40,999 nucleotides of DNA, taken from NCBI GenBank assembly GCA_036258055.1, contig DATAEK010000312.1, positions 1-40,999 on the forward strand, written 5' to 3'. The notes beneath the pieces are model-generated. The model was not told the origin of the DNA and made no database searches. It saw only the letters and a program-made list of their open reading frames with translations. The translations under genes were made by a program, and so were the position numbers. Source of the stretch: DATAEK01 sp036258055 (GTDB lineage: Bacteria; Acidobacteriota; Vicinamibacteria; Vicinamibacterales; 2-12-FULL-66-21). This document shows positions 1 to 6,597 of this stretch, piece after piece (the stretch's first letter is position 1; every line of letters starts with the position of its first letter).

Positions 1-259
1 CTACTCGATGCTCGAAACGCTTCCCGGATCGATGGCAACACCGATGGTCCAAGTTCGAGAAGCCTGCATAGACACTGGCTTGTGTGAGCGTCATCCACGG
101 TGATGCAGCCGTAGCGTCGTTCTCAAGCGCTGCTCGAAGCAGCCGTCGCACGATGGCCGAGCAGCGCTCGCCTTCACGCGCGGCGAGTTCGCGCACGGCG
201 TCTTTCTCATTGCGGCAGACGCGCCCAGTGAGCAGTTCTTTTGGTTGTGGGAGAGCCAT
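1..259 (-). CDS. Small putative DNA-binding protein (ribbon-helix-helix-like plus HTH-like segment), 3' end outside window
   Basis: An open frame starts with ATG at 259 and runs without a stop for 86 codons to the window edge, so the C-terminus is missing. A good ribosome binding site (GGAGGT, about 10 nt upstream) supports the start. Residues ~13-48 (GRVCRNEKDAVRELAARE, then CSAIVRRLLRAALE) look like a CopG/Arc-type strand followed by two helices. Residues ~60-75 (MTLTQASVYAGFSN) resemble the first helices of an excisionase or MerR-type HTH. The gene lies downstream of the 3' end of tRNA-Pro on the same strand and is separated from it by a terminator. Such small DNA-binding proteins are frequent in plasmids, toxin-antitoxin modules and integrative elements, but no integrase or toxin is inside the window. 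The fold assignment is by eye and tentative. Confidence 0.55.
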   Translation of the reverse strand, partial: MALPQPKELLTGRVCRNEKDAVRELAAREGERCSAIVRRLLRAALENDATAASPWMTLTQASVYAGFSNLDHRCCHRSGKRFEHRV

Positions 260-285
260 CTCCCAGAGACCTCCGGAGGGGCCGG

Positions 286-349
286 AAAAGAAAAAGCGCG
301 CTCTGAATCGGCCCCTGATATTTACTCAGGAGCGAGCCTCAGAGCGCGC
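286..349 (-). terminator. Rho-independent terminator after tRNA-Pro
   Basis: On the minus strand an 11-bp perfect stem (arms 339-349 and 296-306, GCGCGCTCTGA type) encloses a second small hairpin (CCTGA/TCAGG, 314-330). The stem is followed directly by a T-rich run (295 down to 286, TTTTTCTTTT). It lies 32 nt past the 3' end of tRNA-Pro and ends the MerR/tRNA transcript before the next gene. Confidence 0.85.
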
Positions 350-380
350 CTCAATAACCCGTCAATCGAATTTTGAAATG

Positions 381-457
381 TGGTCGGGATGCCGGGATTC
401 GAACCCGGGACCCCCTGACCCCCAGTCAGGTGCGCTACCAGGCTGCGCTACATCCCG
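381..457 (-). tRNA. tRNA-Pro (anticodon GGG), CCA encoded
   Basis: Read on the minus strand, the 7-bp acceptor stem CGGGATG/CATCCCG, the D-arm (GCGC/GCGC), the anticodon arm CCTGA-CTGGGGG-TCAGG and the T-arm CCGGG-TTCGAAT-CCCGG all pair. The anticodon loop reads C-T-GGG-G-G, giving GGG and therefore proline. Discriminator A and the CCA tail are encoded (381-384). The 5' end lies only 12 nt after the stop of the MerR-type gene, so the two are probably co-transcribed, and the transcript ends at the terminator at 286-349. The 3' end of a tRNA gene is a common integration site, relevant to the DNA-binding gene just downstream. Confidence 0.97.
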
Positions 458-469
458 AACAAATCAATT

Positions 470-970
470 CTACCGTTTCTTCTTCGCCGGCTTCGGTGCC
501 GCCTTTGCGACAGGCCGCGTCTTGGGCCGCGGCCTCGAGGTTTCCAGGCTCCGAAGCTGAAACCCTTCTTCGAGCGCCACACCCGGCGATCGCGCGAGGA
601 TCGTCGCCAGCTCACGCAACCCCTGCTTGACGAGCAGGATCCGCTCGCGCGCGTCGCTCCCGAAGAGATCCTCGAGCTCCTCGAGGTCCTCCTGTTTCCC
701 GTTCGACGCGGACTGTTCCTCGAGCAGGCGCCGGCGGGCACCGGCGAGGGTGAGCCCTTCGACGAACAGCAGGTGCTTGATGCGCAGCACCCGCTCGACG
801 TCGGCGCGCCGGTACACCCGGGGACCACCCGCAGTTTTCGTGACGCCGAGGTCTGGGAATTCCGCCTCCCAGGATCGCAGCACGTAGGCCTGGATCCGGG
901 CGATCTCGCACACTTCAGGCTGTCGAAACAGCGAGCGGTTCGGAATCTCCGGCATGTCCGGGTGAGACAT
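470..970 (-). CDS. MerR-family transcriptional regulator
   Basis: A 166-residue protein with an N-terminal winged-helix HTH of the MerR type. The recognition region runs through RQPEVCEIARIQAYVLRSWE (about residues 15-34), then GGPRVYRRADVERVLRIKHL and GLTLAGARRRLLEE. This is the usual order of helix, wing and second helix pair. The rest is a short acidic, coil-prone segment (EDLEELEDLFGSDARERI) and a basic tail rich in Pro and Lys (ending PAKKKR). There is no metal-binding cysteine cluster, so the ligand is unknown. ATG at 970 or at 955 could start translation; neither has a clear ribosome binding site, and a TATACT box lies at 983-988. A frame extends further upstream to 1258, but that part is antisense to the kinase gene and has no family resemblance. 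The gene precedes tRNA-Pro on the same strand. Confidence 0.8.
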   Translation of the reverse strand: MSHPDMPEIPNRSLFRQPEVCEIARIQAYVLRSWEAEFPDLGVTKTAGGPRVYRRADVERVLRIKHLLFVEGLTLAGARRRLLEEQSASNGKQEDLEELEDLFGSDARERILLVKQGLRELATILARSPGVALEEGFQLRSLETSRPRPKTRPVAKAAPKPAKKKR

Positions 971-982
971 CAGTCGGTCGCA

Positions 983-988
983 AGTATA
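983..988 (-). promoter_or_regulatory. Candidate -10 box for the MerR-type gene
   Basis: TATACT on the minus strand, 12 nt before the ATG at 970 and 27 nt before the ATG at 955. No convincing -35 is seen. A start site about 7 nt downstream would leave a very short leader (if 970 is used) or about 20 nt (if 955 is used). Confidence 0.35.
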
Positions 989-1039
989 ACAGAGACTGTG
1001 CGATGCCACGATCGTGCGGGTGCGGATCGCGCGCCGGAT

Positions 1040-1068
1040 TTCACGATTCCAGAGAGTGGTTCTAGAAT
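1040..1068 (+). promoter_or_regulatory. Candidate promoter for the Ser/Thr kinase gene (leaderless arrangement)
   Basis: TTCACG (1040-1045), a 17-nt spacer and TAGAAT (1063-1068). Transcription would begin about at 1075, which is the TTG start codon itself. No Shine-Dalgarno sequence is seen before that codon, which fits a leaderless mRNA. Confidence 0.4.
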
Positions 1069-1074
1069 TCCTCG

Positions 1075-3858
1075 TTGCCTCATTGCCCCGCGTGTGACTC
1101 CGAAGTCGAAGCGCCGGCGACCGCATGCCCGCGTTGTCACACGCCGCTCTCGCTCTCGGATGAGCTGACGCGGCTGGCCGGCGGCGACGTCGCCGCTGCA
1201 GATCCCGACGCGACCCGGCTCGCGGGAGCAGCCTCGCGATCGCGACCGCGCGATTCATCTCGGGGATCCCAATCCCCTACCTCGTCTTCCGGATGGCTGT
1301 CGTCATCAGGCGCCATCGATCACGGCCGCTTCCCTCCCGGAACGCTCCTCGGGGGCCGTTACCGCATCGTCGGACGGCTGGGCCGCGGCGGCATGGGCGA
1401 GGTCTATCGCGCGGACGATCTGAAGCTCGGTCAGCCTGTGGCGCTGAAGTTTCTGACGCCCGAGGTCGATGGCGATCCTGCGCGGTTGACGCAGCTGCAC
1501 ACCGAAGTCCGCATGGCACGGCAGGTGTCGCATCCGAACGTCTGCCGCGTCTATGACATCGACGAGGTCGATGGCCACACCTTCCTCTCGATGGAATACG
1601 TGGACGGCGAGGATCTCGGGTCGCTGCTTCGCCGAATTGGCCGGTTCCCCGAGGACCGCGCGCTCGAGATCGCGCGGCAGGTCTGCGCCGGACTCGCAGC
1701 CGCGCATGAACGCGGCGTCATTCATCGCGACTTCAAGCCGGCGAACGTGATGCTGGACGGGAGTGGCAAGGTCCGGATCACGGACTTCGGGTTGGCGGGC
1801 GTCGCGGGCGAAGCGCTGCGAGCAGGCACGCCCGCATACATGGCACCCGAGCAGCTCGCCGGCGGCGACGTGACGGCGCGTAGCGACATCTACGCGCTCG
1901 GGCTCGTGCTCTACGAGGTCTTCACCGGCCACCGTGCGCTCGAGGGAAAGAACCTCGCCGAGCTGATTCACAAACGCGAGCAGTCCGGAATCGTTCCGCC
2001 GTCGGCCATCGTTCGCGACCTGGCGCCGCAGATCGAGCAGGCGATCCTGCGCTGTCTCCGACCGGATCCTGCCGAGCGGCCGGCTTCGGCGCTTGGCGTG
2101 GCCGCTGCGTTTCCCGGCGGCGATCCCCTGGCGGCGGCGCTGGCCGCAGGGGAAACACCGTCGCCCGAGATGGTCGCCGCGGCAGGGAGCAGTGAGGCGA
2201 TCTCGGCCCGCTGGGCGCTCGGCGGTAGTGTGTGGGTCGTGGTCGCTCTTCTCGCGATCCTGCTGATGTATCAGCGCGTCCTCCTGATCAACCGCGTGCC
2301 GCTCCCGAAAGCGCCGGCGGCGCTCGAAGATCGCGCGCAAGAAGCGCTGAGCCACCTCGGATACGCAGGTCCGTTTCGCGACGCCGCGTCCGGCATGGCG
2401 GTATCGCTCGACTACCCGAACTACATCGGCGCCACATCGACCGAGCGCGACCGGTGGCGCAAACTCGCCACCGATCGCCCCGAGTCGGTCGTGTACTGGT
2501 ATCGCACGAGTCCGAGACTTCTGATCCCGTGGGGCAGCGAGAACAACACGTCTGGCGTGAATCCTCCGCTGAACGTCGGCGGGATGACGCTCACGGTTGT
2601 CGATGCATCAGGACGGTTGGCAGAATTCGTCGCGGTGCCGGATCCCGCTGACACGGGTGGGCCGTCGGGTGGGACGGACTGGTCGCCCCTCTTCGCCGCC
2701 GCCGGTCTGCCCACGGATCAATTCTCCAGTGTCGCGCCGAAATGGATTCCGCCGATCTACGCGGACGAGCGTGTCGCATGGGAAGGCCGGCTGCCCGATC
2801 AGCCAGAGCTGCTCTTCCGCATCGAAGCGGCCGCAGCACATCGGCGGCCGGTGTACTTCGGAGTGACCGGACCCTGGACTCGCTCCTCTCGGTCCGCGCC
2901 GTCGGCTCCATCCGCATTCACTCGATTTCTGGCGGGTGTGGCGGGTCTCGTGATGCCAGGGCTGATGCTGGTGGGTGCGCTCCTCGCACGCCACAACGCC
3001 CGCCTTGGGCGAGGCGATCGGCGTGGCGCCTTTCGCGCCGCATTGGTCCTCTTTTTCATGCAACTGGTGGCGTGGCTGCTCGGCGCGACCCACGTGAGCG
3101 ACGTCGACGTCGAAATCGGCCGCATCTTCGGCGCTGTCGGCCGTGCGCTCTTCACGGCGGCCGTGCTCTGGTTGACCTATCTCGGACTCGAGCCGTACGT
3201 CCGGCGATTCTCACCCAACAGCCTGATTGGCTGGACGCGCATGATCGGCGGTCAATGGAAGGATCCGCAGGTCGGCGCCGACGTGTTGATCGGCGTGTCC
3301 GCGGGGCTGGCGATGACGCTGCTCTTTCCGCTGTACACGCTGCTGCCGCCTCTGGCTGGCCGGCCCGAACCGATGCCGGTCGTGCCGGATCCGCGAACCC
3401 TGATCGCGCTGCGGTTTCTGTTGTCGACCATCGCGGCTCAGATTGCCAGCGCGATCTCGTCAGGCATGCTCGGCATGGGCGGCATCGTGGCGTTTCTGAT
3501 CATCTTCAAGCGGCGGTGGCTGGCATTTCTCGTGGCCGTCATCGTCTACACGCCCGTTGTCGTCAACGGGATGTTCAGCGCTGGCTATCCCCTGCTGTCG
3601 CTCGCGCTCGGCGCGGGGATCATCTCGATTTTCATCGCCGCGAGCCTTCGCTACGGGCTGCTCGCGAACGTGGTGGCGCTCTCAACCCACTTCATCCTGT
3701 TGCGGGCACCGCTCACGACGGACTTCTCGACGTGGCGGGGTGGCACAAGCCTCTGGTACCTGGGTCTACTGGCCGGAGCCGGTCTTGGCGCGTGCCTGGT
3801 CGCGCGTGGTGCAATCGCTGCGCAGCCAGTCAGCTTCAGACGCGCGCGGGAAGCGTAG
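1075..3858 (+). CDS. Membrane Ser/Thr protein kinase with N-terminal zinc ribbon and polytopic C-terminus
   Basis: A 927-residue protein starting at TTG. Residues 4-21 form a zinc ribbon (C4-x2-C7, C18-x2-C21). After a Ser/Arg-rich linker comes a complete Hanks-type kinase domain (~94-335): glycine loop GRLGRGGMGEVYRA, ATP lysine K125, catalytic loop HRDFKPANVM with D219, DFG at 237 and APEQLAGG. One membrane segment (~383-401, WVVVALLAILLMY) leads to a ~200-residue, presumably extracytoplasmic region. From ~616 to the end there are about seven further hydrophobic segments. All kinase motifs are intact, so it should phosphorylate Ser/Thr on cytosolic targets. The ligand sensed by the membrane part cannot be told. 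It is transcribed alone, divergent from the MerR-type gene and convergent with der. Confidence 0.93.
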   Translation: MPHCPACDSEVEAPATACPRCHTPLSLSDELTRLAGGDVAAADPDATRLAGAASRSRPRDSSRGSQSPTSSSGWLSSSGAIDHGRFPPGTLLGGRYRIVGRLGRGGMGEVYRADDLKLGQPVALKFLTPEVDGDPARLTQLHTEVRMARQVSHPNVCRVYDIDEVDGHTFLSMEYVDGEDLGSLLRRIGRFPEDRALEIARQVCAGLAAAHERGVIHRDFKPANVMLDGSGKVRITDFGLAGVAGEALRAGTPAYMAPEQLAGGDVTARSDIYALGLVLYEVFTGHRALEGKNLAELIHKREQSGIVPPSAIVRDLAPQIEQAILRCLRPDPAERPASALGVAAAFPGGDPLAAALAAGETPSPEMVAAAGSSEAISARWALGGSVWVVVALLAILLMYQRVLLINRVPLPKAPAALEDRAQEALSHLGYAGPFRDAASGMAVSLDYPNYIGATSTERDRWRKLATDRPESVVYWYRTSPRLLIPWGSENNTSGVNPPLNVGGMTLTVVDASGRLAEFVAVPDPADTGGPSGGTDWSPLFAAAGLPTDQFSSVAPKWIPPIYADERVAWEGRLPDQPELLFRIEAAAAHRRPVYFGVTGPWTRSSRSAPSAPSAFTRFLAGVAGLVMPGLMLVGALLARHNARLGRGDRRGAFRAALVLFFMQLVAWLLGATHVSDVDVEIGRIFGAVGRALFTAAVLWLTYLGLEPYVRRFSPNSLIGWTRMIGGQWKDPQVGADVLIGVSAGLAMTLLFPLYTLLPPLAGRPEPMPVVPDPRTLIALRFLLSTIAAQIASAISSGMLGMGGIVAFLIIFKRRWLAFLVAVIVYTPVVVNGMFSAGYPLLSLALGAGIISIFIAASLRYGLLANVVALSTHFILLRAPLTTDFSTWRGGTSLWYLGLLAGAGLGACLVARGAIAAQPVSFRRAREA

Positions 3859-3863
3859 CCTTC

Positions 3864-3882
3864 GGGTGCGCCTTCAGGGCGC
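3864..3882. terminator. Hairpin between convergent kinase gene and der
   Basis: GTGCGCC (3864-3870) and GGCGCAC (3876-3882) form a 7-bp perfect stem with a 5-nt loop in the 34-nt gap between two converging stop codons. There is no U-run on either strand, so its role as a bidirectional terminator is only probable. Confidence 0.5.
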
Positions 3883-3892
3883 ACAGGAAAGG

Positions 3893-5239
3893 TCACCCGC
3901 GCTTCCGCACCTGCAATCTGAGTGGCGTGCCGAGGAGGCCGAACGACTCGCGAAGGCGATTCGAGAGAAATCGCTCGTAGGAGAAATGGAACTCGGTGGC
4001 GACATTGGTGAAGAAGACGAACGTCGGAGGGGCGACGGCGGTCTGAGCGGCGTAGAGAATCCGGACCTGCTTTTTTCCCGGGCTCGCAGGCGGATGGACG
4101 GCGGTCACGGCCTGAACGAAGCGATTCAACTCGGCGGTGGGAATGCGTCGCGTCCGTGCTTCCGCGACCTTGTCGATCGTCTCGAGCACCTTCCCGGTAC
4201 GCTCACCCGTTGCCGCCGAGATGTGCAGCACGGGCGCGTAGTCCAGGAACTTGAGCTGACGCCGCAGGTTCTCGTCGAACGTCTTGGAAAAATCAGGCCC
4301 GCGGCCTTTCATCAGATCCCACTTGTTCGCCGCGATGATCACCGCGCATCCGGCTTTGTCGGCTTCCCCGGCAATCGCGGCGTCCTGGTCGGTCGCTCCT
4401 TCGACCGCATCGATCACGATGACGGCGACGTCCGCCTTCTCGATGGCCTTGCGGGCGACGATGACGCTGACGGCCTCCAACTGACCGGATCGGGCGACGC
4501 GTCCGGCCCGGCGGATGCCGGCGGTGTCAACGATCCGGAACGTGCGGCGGTGCCACTTGAGCAGCGCGTCAACCGTATCGCGCGTCGTTCCCGGCATGTC
4601 GCTGACGATCGCCCGCTCCTCTTTCAGCAAACGATTGAGGAGCGATGACTTGCCGACGTTCGGGCGGCCGATGATCGCGACGGCCGTCTCGGGCGGTTCC
4701 GCCACGCGCGGCGCATCACGGCGCGCCGGCAGCCGTCGAACGACTTCGTCGAGCAGATCCCCCGTGCCCTGCCCATGTTCCGCGGCAATCTCGGTCACCG
4801 GTTCAAAGCCGAGCTTATAGAACTCGAGCGCGCGTCCTTTGGCGCGGCGATCGTCCGTCTTGTTGACGGCGAGGATCACGGGCACCGTCACCGATCTCAG
4901 AGACGCCGCGATCTCTTCATCTCCTGGCACGAGCCCCTCGCGGCCATCCACCACGAACACAATGACATCCGCCGTCGAGATCGCCCGCCGGCCTTGCTGC
5001 ACGACCAGCTCGTGGATGTGATCCTGGCTGGCGCCGAACATGCCGCCCGTATCGACGAGCGTGAACGTGGCGCTCTGCCACGACGCAGGCTGGGCAATCA
5101 CATCGCGAGTCGTTCCCGCGATCGGTGTGACGATGGACCGGCGCGAGCCGGTGATGCGATTGAAGAGAGTCGATTTCCCGACGTTGGGCCGGCCAACCAG
5201 AACGACCGTGGGGGCGCCGGTTTGGCGTTTGCCTGCCAT
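3893..5239 (-). CDS. der: Ribosome biogenesis GTPase Der (EngA)
   Basis: A 448-residue protein with the double GTPase architecture unique to Der/EngA, needed for maturation of the 50S ribosomal subunit. The first G domain has GRPNVGKST (residues ~16-24), GTTRD, DTGG and NKTD. The second repeats this with GRPNVGKSS (P-loop Lys 197), GTTRD, DTAG and NKWD. The C-terminal ~100 residues match the KH-like domain and end FLSNRLRESFGLLGTPLRL, as is typical. Length is normal for the family. The ATG at 5239 has no Shine-Dalgarno sequence but has a TAGACT box 5 nt upstream. It converges with the kinase gene and diverges from the HU-family gene. Confidence 0.97.
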   Translation of the reverse strand: MAGKRQTGAPTVVLVGRPNVGKSTLFNRITGSRRSIVTPIAGTTRDVIAQPASWQSATFTLVDTGGMFGASQDHIHELVVQQGRRAISTADVIVFVVDGREGLVPGDEEIAASLRSVTVPVILAVNKTDDRRAKGRALEFYKLGFEPVTEIAAEHGQGTGDLLDEVVRRLPARRDAPRVAEPPETAVAIIGRPNVGKSSLLNRLLKEERAIVSDMPGTTRDTVDALLKWHRRTFRIVDTAGIRRAGRVARSGQLEAVSVIVARKAIEKADVAVIVIDAVEGATDQDAAIAGEADKAGCAVIIAANKWDLMKGRGPDFSKTFDENLRRQLKFLDYAPVLHISAATGERTGKVLETIDKVAEARTRRIPTAELNRFVQAVTAVHPPASPGKKQVRILYAAQTAVAPPTFVFFTNVATEFHFSYERFLSNRLRESFGLLGTPLRLQVRKRG

Positions 5240-5244
5240 GCGAA

Positions 5245-5250
5245 AGTCTA
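5245..5250 (-). promoter_or_regulatory. Candidate -10 box for der
   Basis: TAGACT on the minus strand with 5 nt between it and the ATG of der. Initiation would fall at or next to the start codon. No good -35 is visible at the expected distance. Confidence 0.3.
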
Positions 5251-5263
5251 GTTAGCCGCGACC

Positions 5264-5292
5264 TTGACAGCGTAAGTGCATCTATTTATGAT
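5264..5292 (+). promoter_or_regulatory. Strong sigma-70-type promoter of the HU-family gene
   Basis: Consensus TTGACA (5264-5269), an exact 17-nt spacer and TATGAT (5287-5292, five of six consensus bases). Predicted start is near 5299, giving a leader of about 22 nt that contains the GAGGAG ribosome binding site at 5306-5311. This is the best promoter in the window and fits an abundant nucleoid protein. Confidence 0.85.
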
Positions 5293-5320
5293 AGTTACAA
5301 ATCCCGAGGAGCGCCTAAGC

Positions 5321-5593
5321 ATGATCAAGGTTGACATCGTCAACGAGGTGTCGAGAATCGCGGACATCACCAAGGTCAAGGCCGAGGTGGCGGTGGACGC
5401 GGTTTTCGACGCGATGCGGCTGTCGATGCAGCGTGGCGAGCGAATCGAGCTCCGCGGGTTCGGTGTGTTCCAGGTCAAGCCCCGCAAGCGCGGTATCGGC
5501 CGGAACCCTCGCACCGGAAAGGAAGTTCGCATCCCGCCTGGCCGGACGATCCGGTTCAAGCCGGGCAAGGATCTGCAGAACATCGGCGGCTGA
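5321..5593 (+). CDS. HU/IHF-family nucleoid DNA-binding protein
   Basis: A 90-residue histone-like protein that bends DNA as a dimer in the nucleoid. The helical N-terminus (MIKVDIVNEVSRIADITKVK) is followed by the signature GFGVFQVKPRKRGIGRNP and the arm motif GRNPRTGKEVRIPPGRTIRF, with the tip RNPRTGK that intercalates DNA. ATG at 5321 is preferred over an upstream in-frame ATG at 5276 because it has the GAGGAG site 9 nt upstream and yields the usual family length; the earlier ATG would also precede the predicted transcription start. Whether it is HU or an IHF subunit cannot be settled from one gene. The M50 protease gene follows 11 nt downstream. Confidence 0.95.
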   Translation: MIKVDIVNEVSRIADITKVKAEVAVDAVFDAMRLSMQRGERIELRGFGVFQVKPRKRGIGRNPRTGKEVRIPPGRTIRFKPGKDLQNIGG

Positions 5594-5604
5594 CGTCTTT
5601 TCCT

Positions 5605-6582
5605 TTGCCGAACGACAATCCGTCTGGATCTACCGCGCCGGCGCCGGCTCCGGACTGGCGCACTTTCGCACCGGCAGCGTACGAGCCGCCCGTAATCCGG
5701 CACCGGTTCCAGGACCGGCGCTGGCTGCATGTGCTCCTGCTGTTTCTCACGTTGCTGACGACGTCTCAGACGGGCGTTGCGTATTATCTCTCGTTCCTCA
5801 TCGACTTTGGCTCGCGGCCCATCGGCCAGCTCGCGCATTCGGTCTGGCTGTACGGGCTCTGGTACGCGCTTCCAGTCCTGCTGATTCTCGGCGCCCACGA
5901 AATGGGGCACTACCTGCAGTGCCGGCGCTACAACGTCGATGCCTCGCTGCCGTTCTTCATTCCGGCTCCCATCGGCCTCACGGGCACACTCGGCGCCGTA
6001 ATCCGGATCCGGGAGTCCTTTCCCAATCGGACCGCGCTCTTCGACATCGGCGTGGCCGGTCCGATTGCGGGGTTCGTCGTCCTCGTTCCCGTCCTCTTCA
6101 TCGGACTCGCACTCTCGAACGTCCGTCCGATTCCGCCGAACATGCAGGGCCTGGCTTTCGGTGAACCGCTGCTCTTCAAGCTCGCCTCGTGGCTGATGTT
6201 CGGTCCGATCCGGAATGGCCTGTCGCTCAACGCTCACCCGATGGTGTTCGCGGCCTGGTTCGGCATGCTCGCAACGTCCCTGAACCTTCTGCCGTTCGGG
6301 CAGCTCGACGGCGGTCACCTCGCCTACGCCACGCTCGGCCGGCGGTCGACGTCCATCTCGATCCTCACGGCGGGAACGGCGATCGTGATGACGTTCGTGT
6401 CCACGAGCTGGCTGCTCTTCACCGTGATCATCCTGGTCATGCTCCTGATGTTCGGGCCGCGCCACCCCAGCGTCAGAGATGAACTCGAGCCGCTGGGGCC
6501 CGGGCGTATCGCCGTTGCCATTTTTGCCGTCGTCATGCTGATCCTCTGCTTCACACCGGTCCCGATCGACATCCTGAAATAG
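5605..6582 (+). CDS. Site-2 protease family (M50) membrane metalloprotease, EGY-like
   Basis: A 325-residue polytopic membrane protein starting at TTG. The zinc site HEMGH (H98, E99, H102) lies in a hydrophobic segment, and the second conserved motif NLLPFGQLDGGH supplies D235. Between them, GTLGAVIRIRESFPNRTALFD is the hallmark of the EGY/S2P-like subgroup. Members of M50 cleave within membranes; the substrate here is unknown. The first ~35 residues are Pro/Ala-rich and polar. It follows the HU gene by 11 nt and probably reads through from that promoter. No clear Shine-Dalgarno sequence is present before the TTG, and no better start is in frame nearby. Confidence 0.88.
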   Translation: MPNDNPSGSTAPAPAPDWRTFAPAAYEPPVIRHRFQDRRWLHVLLLFLTLLTTSQTGVAYYLSFLIDFGSRPIGQLAHSVWLYGLWYALPVLLILGAHEMGHYLQCRRYNVDASLPFFIPAPIGLTGTLGAVIRIRESFPNRTALFDIGVAGPIAGFVVLVPVLFIGLALSNVRPIPPNMQGLAFGEPLLFKLASWLMFGPIRNGLSLNAHPMVFAAWFGMLATSLNLLPFGQLDGGHLAYATLGRRSTSISILTAGTAIVMTFVSTSWLLFTVIILVMLLMFGPRHPSVRDELEPLGPGRIAVAIFAVVMLILCFTPVPIDILK

Positions 6583-6597
6583 CGTCCTTCGGCGCTA
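6580..6597. terminator. Hairpin formed by the converging stop codons of the M50 gene and priA
   Basis: TAGCGTC and GGCGCTA (one G-U pair) pair around a 4-nt loop. The outer bases are the TAG stop of the M50 gene and the TAG stop of priA on the other strand. There is no U-run, so termination strength is uncertain. Confidence 0.4.

Noticed and set aside
84..630. Plus-strand frames over tRNA-Pro
   Set aside because: They read through the tRNA gene and its terminator in antisense, and the left part is antisense to the small DNA-binding gene with a good ribosome binding site.
1306..2355. Long minus-strand open frame (349 codons) opposite the kinase gene
   Set aside because: It is antisense to an intact kinase domain, has arginine/histidine-rich composition typical of shadow frames in GC-rich DNA, and shows no domain.
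5248..6465. 405-codon minus-strand frame opposite the HU-family and M50 genes
   Set aside because: Both plus-strand genes have clear family motifs and the promoter is on the plus strand; the antisense translation is low-complexity and charged.
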